Part shown: piece by piece, positions 17,367-28,141 of the stretch
Layout: every line of letters starts with the position of its first letter
How positions within the stretch are numbered: position 1 is the stretch's first letter
DNA from: Methylobacterium frigidaeris
Lineage (GTDB): Bacteria; Pseudomonadota; Alphaproteobacteria; Rhizobiales; Beijerinckiaceae
Length of the DNA: 64,000 nt
NCBI RefSeq assembly: GCF_022179185.1
Contig: NZ_BPQJ01000007.1
Coordinates: 62,001 to 126,000, forward strand
Direction of reading: 5' to 3'
Notes under the pieces: model-generated
Seen by the model: only the letters and a program-made list of their open reading frames with translations
Told to the model about the DNA's origin: nothing
The model's database searches: none
Translations under genes and position numbers: made by a program

Positions 17367-17561
17367 ATGCGGCAGGGTCGGACACCCGGAGCAGCGGCGC
17401 GCCTATCGGCGCCGCTGCTCCGGCAGGAGAAGCACGCGCATCAGCGTTACCTCGCGGCCCCGGGCTATCATCCGGGCGCCCTGATGATCGCGGCGGTGGG
17501 CCCTGCGCTCGGCGCGGCGATCGTGGCGGTGATCGCGTTCGGGTTGCGGGTGACGCTGTGA
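17367..17561 (+). CDS. Possible small membrane protein (64 aa)
   Basis: A short frame whose last third is a clear hydrophobic helix (LMIAAVGPALGAAIVAVIAFGL) ending in RVTL. A GGGGA sequence lies about 10 nt before the ATG. Against it, a perfect 15-bp hairpin sits at codons 7-19, and the first half looks like untranslated DNA. An initiation further downstream, near 17484, would give only the helix. Evidence for translation is weak. Confidence 0.3.
   Translation: MRQGRTPGAAARLSAPLLRQEKHAHQRYLAAPGYHPGALMIAAVGPALGAAIVAVIAFGLRVTL
17386..17423. repeat. Perfect 15-bp hairpin
   Basis: The arms at 17386-17400 (CCGGAGCAGCGGCGC) and 17409-17423 are exact complements around an 8-nt loop. There is no T-run, so it is not a classical intrinsic terminator. 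It lies 168 bp downstream of the solute-binding protein gene and may stabilise that mRNA's 3' end or act in factor-dependent termination. Confidence 0.6.
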
Positions 17562-17630
17562 CCGGGACCGACGGGTGGAGAACGACAGATATCGGAGCCC
17601 TTCACTTTCCCCGTTTGGCGATAAGCAGGA

Positions 17631-17829
17631 CTAGCGAGGCGGGGACAGCGGCAGCGTGATGAACATCCGCTTCGACGCCTCGTCCGCACGAGCGAGATGG
17701 TCGATGGCGGATCGCGCCAGGCGAACATATACAAGCAAATGATCTGGATCGAGCACCCATCAGCTCCAGCTCGTCTTCTATCCTGGCAAAAATCACGAGC
17801 GGGAGCCTGCTCTCGCCAATTCGCGACAA
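17631..17829 (-). pseudogene. Frameshifted small gene, unknown family
   Basis: The N-terminal part (SRIGESRLPLVIFARIEDELELMG) reads in one frame from 17829. Near 17755 the coding character moves to another frame that gives DPDHLLVYVRLARSAIDHLA and RADEASKRMFITLPLSPPR before a stop at 17631. Joined, they make a well-behaved ~65-residue helical protein, so a 1-2 nt indel is likely. No known family is recognised. It lies just downstream of the 62-residue gene at 17855-18043 on the same strand and may have been its partner. A sequencing error would give the same picture. Confidence 0.45.
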
Positions 17830-17854
17830 CTCGTCCCAATTCGAGTTCTAAAAT

Positions 17855-18043
17855 TTACAGAAGCTGATCTCCGCTCAGTTCGGGCAGCCTTGCGCTGGGA
17901 AACACAACGACGATCGTGATCGCACCCTCGCCGCTGACGGTGTATTCCCGCTGAAGCCACGCATCCAGAGACGTGGTCTCGCCGACAACGCTCCTGGCGG
18001 CAGCCTTTGCCAAATTGGCCAACTCGCCGAGCGGACGCTCCAT
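17855..18043 (-). CDS. Hypothetical protein (62 aa)
   Basis: A short soluble protein with an amphipathic N-terminal helix (LGELANLAKAAARSVVGE), a TSLDAWLQREYTVSG segment and a beta strand AITIVVVFPSARLPEL. No family is recognised. ATG at 18043 has GAGGGG 4 nt upstream, which decides the start against the longer frame to 18247. It points the same way as the frameshifted gene 25 bp downstream, suggesting a small two-gene unit now half broken. Confidence 0.5.
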   Translation of the reverse strand: MERPLGELANLAKAAARSVVGETTSLDAWLQREYTVSGEGAITIVVVFPSARLPELSGDQLL

Positions 18044-18258
18044 CAGCCCCTCCACTCCTGGTCGTGCGGGTCTGTCGACACTCTGAACCCCGCAGGGTCC
18101 CGCGTGAACGCGCGGCAGCTGGCCCCTGTCACGGGCAGCCGGATCGAGCGCCGAAGTGGCCGGCCGCGCTGATGACGCCATGTCACTCCCATTCCAGCTC
18201 GCCCCGCGCCAATCGGCCGAATTGCCGAACCCCCCTTCCCTCCCCAAGGTGAAGGCCC

Positions 18259-19593
18259 ATGCGGCGCCATCTTCCCATCGTCCTCGCGACCCTCCTCGCC
18301 CTCGTGGCGACGGGCCTGCTCGCCTATCAATGGCTCGGGCAGCCGACGACCCTGCGGGTCGCCGTCGGGCCGGCGGGGAGCGAGGATGCGCGCCTGATCG
18401 CGGCGGTGGCCCAGTCGATCGCCCGCACGCACGAGGACGTGCGCCTGCGCCCCGTCACGACGAGCGGCGTCGCCGAGAGCGCCGGGGCGGCCGAGCAGGC
18501 GAAGGCCGATCTCGCGGTGGTACGCTCCGACGTCGGCATCCCGTCGAACACCCAGACCCTGGCGATCCTGCACCGGGACGCGGTGCTGCTGCTGACGACG
18601 GATACCGGCCTCTCCGCCGTGCCCGACCTGCGAGGAAAGCGGATCGGCATCGTGCGCAACCCGGCCGGCAACGCCCGGCTCCTCGCCAGCATCCTCGAAC
18701 ACTACGAGGTACCGGCCGACGCGGTGACGACGGTGCCCCTCGGCGACGGCCACGAGGCCGGCCAGGCGTTGCGCGAGGGCCGGGTCGATGCCGTGATGGT
18801 GGTGAGCCCGCTCACCGGCCGCACCGCCGGCGAGGTGGTGGCGAGCATCACCCGCGCCGGCAGCACGCCGACCTTCATCCCAATCGGCGAGGCGGCGGTG
18901 CTGGCCCGGCGCTGGCCGGCGCTGGAGAGCGTCGAGATCGCCCGTGGCACCTTCGGCGGCACGCCGCCGCGCCCGGCCGAGACCGTCACCACCGTAGGGG
19001 TCAGCCACCGGCTGGTGGCCCAGGCCCACCTGGCCGATTCGGTGGTGTCGGAACTGACGCGGCTCCTCTTCGTCAACCGGCCCGCCCTCGCGGTCGAGGT
19101 GCCGCTCGCCAATCAGATCGAGGCGCCCGACACTTCGAAGAGCGCCTCCCTGCCGGTCCATCCCGGGGCGCAGGCCTATTACGAGGGCGAGGTCGAGAGC
19201 TTCTTCGAGCGCTACGGCGACTGGTTCTACCTGCTGGTGATGTGCGTCTCGATCCTGGGATCCGCGGCCGCCACCCTGGTGTCACGGGCGGCCAACCGGT
19301 CCCGGGCCCGGGACATGGCACTCCTGCGCCAGCTCCTCGCCATCGTGCGGGCGAGCCGCGACGTCGAGGACGTGCTGGAACTCGCCGACCTCGAGCGGCA
19401 GGCCGACGAGATCCTGGCCGCCGCACTCGCCCGGGCCGGGGCCGGCGCGATCGACAATGCCGGCGTCGCGGCCTTCACTCTCGGCCTCGACCAGGCCCGC
19501 CGGGCCATCGCGGAGCGTCGCGCCATCCTGCTGGAGCGCCAGGCGCCGTGCCCCGACCGCGGGCCGGACCCGCTCTCCGCCGCGGCGGAGTGA
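18259..19593 (+). CDS. TAXI-family solute receptor with extra C-terminal membrane helix and cytoplasmic tail
   Basis: An uncleaved-looking N-terminal helix (PIVLATLLALVATGLLAYQW) is followed by a TAXI-type periplasmic ligand-binding domain (about 33-315: LRVAVGPAGSEDARLI, ADLAVVRSDVG, DLRGKRIGIVRNPAGNARLL). A second membrane helix follows (about 318-340, WFYLLVMCVSILGSAAATLV), then a ~100-residue charged helical tail ending near residue 430. Ordinary TAXI receptors are soluble partners of TRAP permeases. Here no permease gene is adjacent and the architecture is that of a transmembrane receptor. A signalling or scaffolding role is an inference. Confidence 0.85.
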   Translation: MRRHLPIVLATLLALVATGLLAYQWLGQPTTLRVAVGPAGSEDARLIAAVAQSIARTHEDVRLRPVTTSGVAESAGAAEQAKADLAVVRSDVGIPSNTQTLAILHRDAVLLLTTDTGLSAVPDLRGKRIGIVRNPAGNARLLASILEHYEVPADAVTTVPLGDGHEAGQALREGRVDAVMVVSPLTGRTAGEVVASITRAGSTPTFIPIGEAAVLARRWPALESVEIARGTFGGTPPRPAETVTTVGVSHRLVAQAHLADSVVSELTRLLFVNRPALAVEVPLANQIEAPDTSKSASLPVHPGAQAYYEGEVESFFERYGDWFYLLVMCVSILGSAAATLVSRAANRSRARDMALLRQLLAIVRASRDVEDVLELADLERQADEILAAALARAGAGAIDNAGVAAFTLGLDQARRAIAERRAILLERQAPCPDRGPDPLSAAAE

Positions 19594-19733
19594 CGCGATC
19601 CGAGAGGAACGCCCCCTTGCGGAGAGGCGCCACACCTTATATTGCGACGCAACAGTTTTCCCCCGGCTCGATGCGTCCGGCTGCCATCCTGGCGGCCCGC
19701 GGCGTGCCGGGCTTTGTTTGCTTCGGACATCCC

Positions 19734-21560
<1,827 letters not shown>

Positions 21561-21590
21561 TCGGCCGCGCGAAGACGGTTTGAGACGCAG

Positions 21591-21618
21591 TCCCTCGCCC
21601 CCCCGGGGCGGGGGATTT
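21591..21618 (+). terminator. Rho-independent terminator of typA
   Basis: A GC-rich stem (GTCCCTCGCCCC paired with GGGGCGGGGGAT, allowing G-U pairs) with a tight loop, followed by TTTTT, begins 31 bp after the typA stop codon. Confidence 0.75.
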
Positions 21619-21723
21619 TTCGTGGCGGACGGTGGATGGCCGATCTAGCCCGTGTGGATTCCCGGTCCGTCCTCCCGTATCCCGGCCGTGAGGGCGGCGC
21701 GGGCGCGGCGGCAGGAGACCCGC

Positions 21724-23160
21724 GTGGAACACGAGATCTACCGCTGGCTCGGGATCCTGACCTCGATCCGGGCCGACGTGCTGGCACCGCTGGGCCTCGC
21801 CATCGCGGTCATCGTGACGGTGCACGCGCTGATGAACAAGCGCGAGGTCAGTGCGGCGATCGGCTGGATCGGCCTCGCCTGGCTCTCGCCGCTGCTGGGC
21901 AGCCTGCTCTACGTGATGTTCGGCATCAACCGGGTGAGCCGGCGCGCCCGCCGGCTGCCGGTGCTGCCGGGGCCGCGACCCGGCGCCCCACCACCGCCGG
22001 TGGCCGAGGTGCCGGACGCGTTCCAGCCGCTGAAGCAGGCGGTCGAGCGGATCAGCGGCCTGCCCCTCGTCGCCGGCAACCGCATCCAGCGTTACCGCCA
22101 CGGCGACGAGGCCTATCCGGCGATGCTGGCGGCGATCGGCGAGGCGCGGACGAGCGTCGCCCTGTCGAGCTACATCATGCGCGACGACGACAGCGGCCGG
22201 GCCTTCGCGGCGGCCCTGGCGGCCGCGAAGGCCCGGGGAGTCGCGGTCTGCGTGCTGATCGACGGCATCGGCAGCGGCTACTTCTTCCCGGCGATGTACC
22301 GGCACCTGCGGGCCCTCGGGATACCGGCCGGCCTGTTCATGCACTCCGCCCTGCCCTGGCGGATGCCGTTCCTCAACCTGCGCACCCACAAGAAGCTCCT
22401 GCTGGTCGACGGCCGGGTCGGTTTCGTCGGCGGGGTCAACATCGCCGACGAGAACGTCATGGCGAAGGATCCGCCGGACCCGGTGCGCGACAGCCATTTC
22501 CGCATCGACGGACCGGTGGTCGGCCAGCTCGCCCAGGCGTTCTGGCGCGACTGGGCCTTCGTGAAGGGCGACGACCTGGAGGGGCCGGCCTGGTTCCCGG
22601 AGATCCCGCCGGCCGGATCCTCGCTCGCCCGGGTCGTGACCTCGGGGCCCGACGCCGACATCGAGAAGATCGAATTCGTGGTGCTGGAGGCTGTGGCCAC
22701 GGCCCGGCGCTCGGTGCGCCTCGCCACGCCCTACTTCCTGCCGAGCGAGACGCTGCTGACGGCGCTCGGCCTCGCGGCGATACGCGGCGTCACCGTCGAC
22801 GTCATCATCCCGCAGGCCAGCAACCACCGGGTGGTCGACTGGGCGACCCGGGCCCATGTCGGGCCGCTCCTCGAAGCAGGTGTCAGGATCTGGCTCGACC
22901 GGCCGCCCTTCGACCATTCGAAGCTGATGGTCGTTGACGACGCCTGGTGCTTCGTCGGCAGCGCCAACTGGGACAGCCGCAGCTTCCGGCTCAACTTCGA
23001 GCTCAACGTCGAGGTCTACGACACCGGCTTCGCGGCCGATCTCGACGGCTTGATGCGGGCCAAGATGGAGCAGCGCCTGACGGTCGAGGACCTCAACTCT
23101 CGCGGGATGGTCGTGCGCCTGCGCGACGCCGCCGTGCGATTGCTGCTGCCATATCTTTGA
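21724..23160 (+). CDS. Cardiolipin synthase / phospholipase D-like protein
   Basis: Two N-terminal membrane helices with the PLDNc pattern (VLAPLGLAIAVIVTVHALM, then AIGWIGLAWLSPLLGSLLYVMFG) precede two phospholipase D repeats. The HKD motifs are HKKLLLVDGRVGFVGG (near residue 240) and HSKLMVVDDAWCFVGSANWD (near residue 400). This is the ClsA-like layout, joining two phosphatidylglycerols into cardiolipin at the inner membrane. GTG at 21724 is chosen for the AGGAGA upstream and for starting just before the first helix. The gene overlaps the convergent EEP gene by 68 bp at its 3' end. Confidence 0.88.
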   Translation: MEHEIYRWLGILTSIRADVLAPLGLAIAVIVTVHALMNKREVSAAIGWIGLAWLSPLLGSLLYVMFGINRVSRRARRLPVLPGPRPGAPPPPVAEVPDAFQPLKQAVERISGLPLVAGNRIQRYRHGDEAYPAMLAAIGEARTSVALSSYIMRDDDSGRAFAAALAAAKARGVAVCVLIDGIGSGYFFPAMYRHLRALGIPAGLFMHSALPWRMPFLNLRTHKKLLLVDGRVGFVGGVNIADENVMAKDPPDPVRDSHFRIDGPVVGQLAQAFWRDWAFVKGDDLEGPAWFPEIPPAGSSLARVVTSGPDADIEKIEFVVLEAVATARRSVRLATPYFLPSETLLTALGLAAIRGVTVDVIIPQASNHRVVDWATRAHVGPLLEAGVRIWLDRPPFDHSKLMVVDDAWCFVGSANWDSRSFRLNFELNVEVYDTGFAADLDGLMRAKMEQRLTVEDLNSRGMVVRLRDAAVRLLLPYL

Positions 23161-23911
23161 GCGGCGCGCGCTTCCGGAAATCCTCGGCCCGGTCGCGAAA
23201 CGCCTCGATGCGCGCGCGCAGGGGCTCGCGCCGCCCTTGCGGGTTGCCGGGCTCGAGATGGACCACGATCGGCCGGTGATCGGAGGCGCCACGGGGCAGC
23301 ACGGCCTGGCCGCGGCAGGTCAGCCCCCGCACCAGGCAACGATCAAGGCGTAAGGGGACGAGGTCGACCATGGCGTGGGTCGGGTGGCGCGGCCCGACAT
23401 CGTGGAAGCCCGGGAGCAGGGCCGGCCCGACGATGTTGTAGTCGCCGAGCACCGCGGCCCGCACCGGCAGGTGCTGGGCGATGCGGCGCAGCTGGCGCCG
23501 GTTGAGCACCTGCCCGTGCGACAGGTGGACGTTGGCGACCCCGAAGGTGCCGAGATCGAGGATCTGGCAGACCCGGTCGATCAGGGCGCCGGAGGGCAGG
23601 ACCACCACCTCGGGCGGGCGCGGCCAGGGCGTCGGGCTCCACATCGCCAGACCGTGGATGCGGCGGGGCAGCGGCGCCCAGGCATAGTGCCCGCCGACCC
23701 GAGCCTGCAGCTCGGTGATGTCGACGGTCGCCTCCTGCATCAGCAGCAGGTCCGGCTTTTCCTGCGCGATCAGCGCCTCGAGGGCGTCGACGGTCGCGCC
23801 GGTCCGCCGCAGCAGGTTCCAGCTGATGATCTTGCGCGGCCCGGCCCGGTGCGGGGCATGGGCGGCAGCAACCGGGGTCTCGGCGGGCAGGAGGCGTTGG
23901 GGGGGCAGCAT
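23093..23911 (-). CDS. Endonuclease/exonuclease/phosphatase (EEP) family hydrolase
   Basis: The DNase I-like fold is visible in order: ISWNLLRRTG, LLLMQEATVD (metal Glu), VANVHLSHGQV, LGDYNIVG (Asp/Asn pair), LRLDRCLV and ASDHRPIVVHLE (catalytic Asp-His). Substrates across the family range from DNA to inositol lipids. The head-to-head overlap with a phospholipase D-like gene hints at membrane lipid metabolism but does not prove it. ATG at 23911 is selected; GTG at 23947 is an alternative with no clear ribosome binding site. The C-terminus is Arg-rich and lies inside the overlap. Confidence 0.82.
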   Translation of the reverse strand: MLPPQRLLPAETPVAAAHAPHRAGPRKIISWNLLRRTGATVDALEALIAQEKPDLLLMQEATVDITELQARVGGHYAWAPLPRRIHGLAMWSPTPWPRPPEVVVLPSGALIDRVCQILDLGTFGVANVHLSHGQVLNRRQLRRIAQHLPVRAAVLGDYNIVGPALLPGFHDVGPRHPTHAMVDLVPLRLDRCLVRGLTCRGQAVLPRGASDHRPIVVHLEPGNPQGRREPLRARIEAFRDRAEDFRKRAPLKDMAAAIARRRRAGARPSRES

Positions 23912-24020
23912 AGCACCGCTGGGAAAGCGCTGGAATTGAGCCGGCACGATGGCGGAAGACGATTCGGGCCGGCTCGGCGCGCAGCGGCATACGCCGATTT
24001 GCCGATTCGGGAAACGTGCC

Positions 24021-25409
24021 TCAGGCGCCCGGGGGGCGCAGGCCGGGCAGGGCCTTCACGAGATCACGGAACTGGTCGCCGCGATCCTCGAAGCTGCGGA
24101 ACTGGTCATAGGAGGCGCAGGCCGGCGAGAGCAGCACCACCGGCTCGGCCTTATCCTCCTGCTCCGTCGCCGCGGCGGCCGCGGCGACGGCCTGGCTGAG
24201 CGTCCCGCAGCGGCTGAACGGCACCTGTCCGTCGAGGGTCGCGGCGAAGTCCTCGGTCGCCGCACCGATCAGGTAGGCATGGACGACGCGGGGGAAGTAC
24301 GGCGCGAGGCTCGCGATGCCGCCCTCCTTCGGCTTGCCGCCGAGGATCCAGTGGACGCGCTGGAAGGCCGAGAGCGCCTTCTCGGTCGAATCGGCGTTGG
24401 TGGCTTTGGAATCGTTGATGAACAGCACGGGGCCGCGGCGGCCGACCTCCTCCATCCGATGAGGCAGGCCGGGAAAGGTGGCGAGCGCCGCCGCGAAGGC
24501 GTCCGGCGGGACGCCCAGCTCGCTCGCCACCGCGTAGGCGATGGCGGCGTTCTGCCAGTTATGGGCGCCGCGCAAGGACCCGATGCCGGAGAGATCCGCC
24601 ACCGGCTCCGCCGGCTCGCGGCGTCCGTCGATCACGATGCCGTTGCGGGCGAGGATGCCGGGCCCTTCCCCCGCCTCGCCGACATGGACGCGGGTCAGCG
24701 GACCCGTCCGGCGCCCGGCGATCGCCCGGCAGAACTCGTCGTCGACCCCGACGATCGCGTGTGCGGCGCCCGTCACCAGCCGCTCCTTGATGGCGGCGTA
24801 ATGCGTCATGTCGCCGTGGCGGTCGAGGTGGTCCGGCGTGAGGTTGAGCAGCACGCCGATCGTCGGCGCCAGCGACGGCGTCAGGTCGATCTGGAACGAG
24901 GACAGCTCGATCACGTGGACCCGGTGGGCTGAGGGAGGCGCCAGCGACAGGATCGCCGTGCCGATATTGCCGCCCATCTGCACGTCGCGCCCGGCCTGGG
25001 CCAACACGTGGGCGATCAACGCCGTGGTGGTGGATTTGCCGTTGGTACCGGTGATGGCGACGAAGGGCGCTTCGGGGCATTTCGCGGCCCGCTCGCGGCA
25101 GAACAGCTCGATGTCGCCGATCACCGGCACGCCTGCGCCCCTGGCGAGGTTCACCGTCCAGTGCGGCGCCGGATGGGTCAGCGGCACGCCGGGGGCGAGG
25201 ATGAGCGCCGCAAATTCCGTCCAATCCGCCTGCCGCAGGTCGCCGGTCCCGACGCCCCGCCGTCCCGCCGCCTCCATCCGCTCCGGGTTATCGTCGCAGG
25301 CGATCACCCGGGCGCCGCCGGCCTGGAGGCTCAGCGCCGTGGCAAGGCCCGAGCCGCCGAGCCCGAACAGGGCCACCGTCTGGCCGGCGAAGATGGTGGA
25401 GGGTATCAT
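24021..25409 (-). CDS. murD: UDP-N-acetylmuramoyl-L-alanine:D-glutamate ligase
   Basis: Adds D-Glu to UDP-MurNAc-L-Ala in the cytoplasm using ATP. An N-terminal Rossmann domain ([14 protein letters not shown]) is followed by the Mur ligase P-loop [13 protein letters not shown] (118-130). The middle domain has [14 protein letters not shown] and HNWQNAAIA, and the C-terminal domain [17 protein letters not shown] and GGKPKEGG. At 462 residues it is full length. It is the last gene of the cell wall cluster here. It is separated from mraY by 105 bp containing a hairpin, so its expression may be partly independent. Confidence 0.96.
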   Translation of the reverse strand: MIPSTIFAGQTVALFGLGGSGLATALSLQAGGARVIACDDNPERMEAAGRRGVGTGDLRQADWTEFAALILAPGVPLTHPAPHWTVNLARGAGVPVIGDIELFCRERAAKCPEAPFVAITGTNGKSTTTALIAHVLAQAGRDVQMGGNIGTAILSLAPPSAHRVHVIELSSFQIDLTPSLAPTIGVLLNLTPDHLDRHGDMTHYAAIKERLVTGAAHAIVGVDDEFCRAIAGRRTGPLTRVHVGEAGEGPGILARNGIVIDGRREPAEPVADLSGIGSLRGAHNWQNAAIAYAVASELGVPPDAFAAALATFPGLPHRMEEVGRRGPVLFINDSKATNADSTEKALSAFQRVHWILGGKPKEGGIASLAPYFPRVVHAYLIGAATEDFAATLDGQVPFSRCGTLSQAVAAAAAATEQEDKAEPVVLLSPACASYDQFRSFEDRGDQFRDLVKALPGLRPPGA

Positions 25410-25445
25410 GCGTAATCCACCGGGTCCATCATCATGGCGCGGGAT

Positions 25446-25469
25446 CCCCTCTCCCGTGTGGGAGAGGGG
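25446..25469. repeat. Hairpin between mraY and murD
   Basis: A perfect 10-bp inverted repeat (CCCCTCTCCC at 25446-25455, GGGAGAGGGG at 25460-25469) with a GTGT loop lies inside the operon. There is no T-run on either strand. It may attenuate or process the long cell-wall transcript before murD. Confidence 0.6.
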
Positions 25470-25514
25470 GGAAGCGCCTTCCTTCCAAGCGTTGGCGAAG
25501 ATTGCAAGACGCGA

Positions 25515-26600
25515 CTACCGCAGCTTCAGCGTCGCCAGCCCCAGCAGCGCCAGCACCACCGCGATGATCCAGAACCGGATCACCACCTGCGGCTCCTTCC
25601 AGCCCTTCTGCTCGAAATGGTGGTGGATCGGCGCCATCCGGAAGACGCGCTTGCCGGTGAGCTTGAACGACGCGACCTGGATGATGACCGACAGGATCTC
25701 CAGCACGAACAGGCCGCCGACGATCCCGAGCACGATCTCGTGCTTGGTCGCCACCGCGACGGTGCCGAGCAGGCCGCCGAGCGCCAGCGAGCCGGTATCG
25801 CCCATGAAGATCTGCGCCGGCGGCGCATTGAACCACAGGAAGCCGAGGCCCGCCCCGATCAGCGCGCCGCAGACCACCGCCAGCTCGCCGGTGCCCGGGA
25901 CGTAGTTCACCTGCAGGTACGAGGCGTAGATCACGTTGCCGACGAGATAGGCGATGATCCCGAAGGTCGCCGCCGCGATCATCACCGGCACGATGGCGAG
26001 GCCATCGAGGCCGTCGGTGATGTTGACCGCGTTGCCTGCACCCACGATCACGAAGCCCGCGAAGGCGACGTAGAACAGGCCGAGATTGATGATCGCGTCC
26101 TTGAAGACCGGGAAGGCCAGCCGGTAGGCGAGGCCCGGCGCCGAGTATTCCGCGACCGCGACGCAGGCCGCGACCGCGATCAGGGCCTCGAGGGCGAGGC
26201 GGAACTTGCCGGAGAAGCCCTTGTGGCTCTGCTTCGTGACCTTGAGATAGTCGTCATAGAAGCCGATCGCGCCGAAGCCCAGCGTCACCATCATGACGAT
26301 CCAGACGTAGTGGTTGCGCGGGTTGGCCCAGAGCAGGACCGCCACCATCACGCCGGCAAGGATCATCAGCCCGCCCATGGTCGGCGTGCCGCGCTTGGTC
26401 AGCAGGTGGGATTGCGGCCCGTCCTCGCGGATCGGCTGGCCCTTGCCCTGGCGCAGGCGCAGGAGCGAGATGATCCAGGGGCCGAACCAGAACACGAAGA
26501 AGCCCGCCGTGAACAGCGCGCCGCCGGTGCGGAAGGTGATGTAGCGGAAGACGTTGAGCGGCGAGAACACGCCGCTCAGGTCGGAGAGGAGGTAGAGCAT
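25515..26600 (-). CDS. mraY: Phospho-N-acetylmuramoyl-pentapeptide transferase
   Basis: An integral membrane enzyme with ~10 helices that transfers phospho-MurNAc-pentapeptide to undecaprenyl phosphate, making lipid I. Family signatures seen are [24 protein letters not shown] with the catalytic aspartates, [15 protein letters not shown] and the HHHFEQKGW loop. The 361 residues are normal. The start codon ATG at 26600 has GGAGAGGAGG just upstream. It sits between murF and murD in the standard order. Confidence 0.97.
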   Translation of the reverse strand: MLYLLSDLSGVFSPLNVFRYITFRTGGALFTAGFFVFWFGPWIISLLRLRQGKGQPIREDGPQSHLLTKRGTPTMGGLMILAGVMVAVLLWANPRNHYVWIVMMVTLGFGAIGFYDDYLKVTKQSHKGFSGKFRLALEALIAVAACVAVAEYSAPGLAYRLAFPVFKDAIINLGLFYVAFAGFVIVGAGNAVNITDGLDGLAIVPVMIAAATFGIIAYLVGNVIYASYLQVNYVPGTGELAVVCGALIGAGLGFLWFNAPPAQIFMGDTGSLALGGLLGTVAVATKHEIVLGIVGGLFVLEILSVIIQVASFKLTGKRVFRMAPIHHHFEQKGWKEPQVVIRFWIIAVVLALLGLATLKLR

Positions 26601-26680
26601 CCCGGGGGCATCCGATCGTGGGCGAACGGCAGCGCCGGGGCGAGCCCGCGCTAGCGCGTCAGAAGTCCTTCGAAGGTGGC

Positions 26681-28141
26681 TCAGCCGGACCGGCCGACGG
26701 CGAGATCCTGGTCCGCGCCGCCCCCGTAGCGGGCTTTGAGCGCCTCGACAATCCTGCCCATGCGGGTGCTGTTCGAGCCCTTGACCATTACGGCGTCGCC
26801 GGGCCGCAGGACCTCGAGGACCGGATCGACGAGCTCGGCGGACGCCGCGCGGGCGCCGGCCCGCCGGGCGGTCGGCAGCGCCTCGAACAGCTCCTGCATC
26901 AGCGGGCCGGCGGTGAAGACGAGGTCGATGCCGTGCTCCTCGACCGCGTCGGCGAGCTCGCGGTGGAGGCGGGGCGCCTCGGCCCCGAGCTCCATCATGT
27001 CGCCGAGGACCGCGATGCGCCGGCCGGCCGTCTCGACCCCAGCGAGCGTGCTGAGCGCCGCCCGCACCGAGGCCGGGTTGGCGTTGTAGCTCTCGTCGAC
27101 GAGGAGCGCCTCGCCGTCCCGGACCCGCAGGACGTGGCGGGCGCCGCGCCCGGCAGGGGGGCGCAGCTGCGCCAGCGAGAGCGCGGCGAGCGCGAGATCG
27201 GCGCCGAGCGCCTGCACGGCGGCGATCACCGCGAGGGAGTTCAGCGCCGTGTGCCGGCCCGGCGTGCCGAGCTGGTAGGTGAGGGCTAAGCCCATCGCCC
27301 GCACGTCGACGATCGACAGGTCGGGGCGCATCACGATCCGCTCGGCCCGCACGTCGGCCTCGCGGTGCTCGCCGAAGCTCACCACCCGGCCGGCGCGGGA
27401 GGCCAGGGCATGCGCCTTCAGGCGCTCGAAATTCGGATTGTCGCGGTTGATGATCGCGACGCCGCCGGGCTCCAGCCCGTAGAAGATCTCGCCCTTGGCA
27501 TCGGCAATGCCGGACAGCGAGCGGAAATGCTCGATATGGACCGGCTCGACCGTGGTCACGATCGCGATCTCGGGCCGCACCAGGCGGGTCAGCGGCGCGA
27601 TCTCGCCGGCATGGTTCATGCCGACCTCGAACACCCCGAACGCGCTCGAGGCCGGCATCCGGCTCAAGGTAAGGGGCACGCCCCAGTGGTTGTTGTAGGA
27701 GGCGACCGAGGCATGAGTGGCGCCCTGCGCCGCGAGCACGTGGCGCAGGGCCTCCTTGGTGCCGGTCTTGCCGACCGAGCCGGTGACGGCGAGGACCCGC
27801 GCGTCCGTGCGGGCCCGGGCCGCGACGGCGAGGCCGCGCATCGCCGCCAGCACCGCGTCCTCGTCGCCGGCCGGAACGGCGATCAGCGGCCCGGCATCGG
27901 TGAGGTCGGCCGCGCGCTCCTCGGACACCACCGCGGCGCCGGCGCCGCGGGCGAGCGCGTCGCGCACGAAGTCGTGGCCGTCGCGGGCCTCGCCGCGGAT
28001 GGCGAAGAACAGGTCCGCGACCTTCAGGGTGCGGGTGTCGATCGAGATCCCGGACAGGTTTTGTTGCGCGGAATCGTCGGCGACGACGCGGCCGCCCATG
28101 GCGGCGGCGGCGTCGTCCAGGGTCCAGAGGGGCTCGGTCAT
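26681..28141 (-). CDS. murF: UDP-N-acetylmuramoyl-tripeptide:D-alanyl-D-alanine ligase
   Basis: Adds D-Ala-D-Ala to complete the UDP-MurNAc-pentapeptide. The P-loop is [14 protein letters not shown] (119-132), where the usual Thr is replaced by Gly after the lysine-threonine pair. [13 protein letters not shown] is a MurF hallmark, and [12 protein letters not shown] and [12 protein letters not shown] are also present. At 486 residues it is full length. Its ATG overlaps the murE stop as ATGA, indicating translational coupling. Confidence 0.96.
   Translation of the reverse strand: MTEPLWTLDDAAAAMGGRVVADDSAQQNLSGISIDTRTLKVADLFFAIRGEARDGHDFVRDALARGAGAAVVSEERAADLTDAGPLIAVPAGDEDAVLAAMRGLAVAARARTDARVLAVTGSVGKTGTKEALRHVLAAQGATHASVASYNNHWGVPLTLSRMPASSAFGVFEVGMNHAGEIAPLTRLVRPEIAIVTTVEPVHIEHFRSLSGIADAKGEIFYGLEPGGVAIINRDNPNFERLKAHALASRAGRVVSFGEHREADVRAERIVMRPDLSIVDVRAMGLALTYQLGTPGRHTALNSLAVIAAVQALGADLALAALSLAQLRPPAGRGARHVLRVRDGEALLVDESYNANPASVRAALSTLAGVETAGRRIAVLGDMMELGAEAPRLHRELADAVEEHGIDLVFTAGPLMQELFEALPTARRAGARAASAELVDPVLEVLRPGDAVMVKGSNSTRMGRIVEALKARYGGGADQDLAVGRSG

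Noticed and set aside
18156..19733. N-terminal extension of typA by 526 codons
   Set aside because: Lies out of frame over the TAXI receptor gene; TypA begins at MKLRNIAIIAHVDHG.
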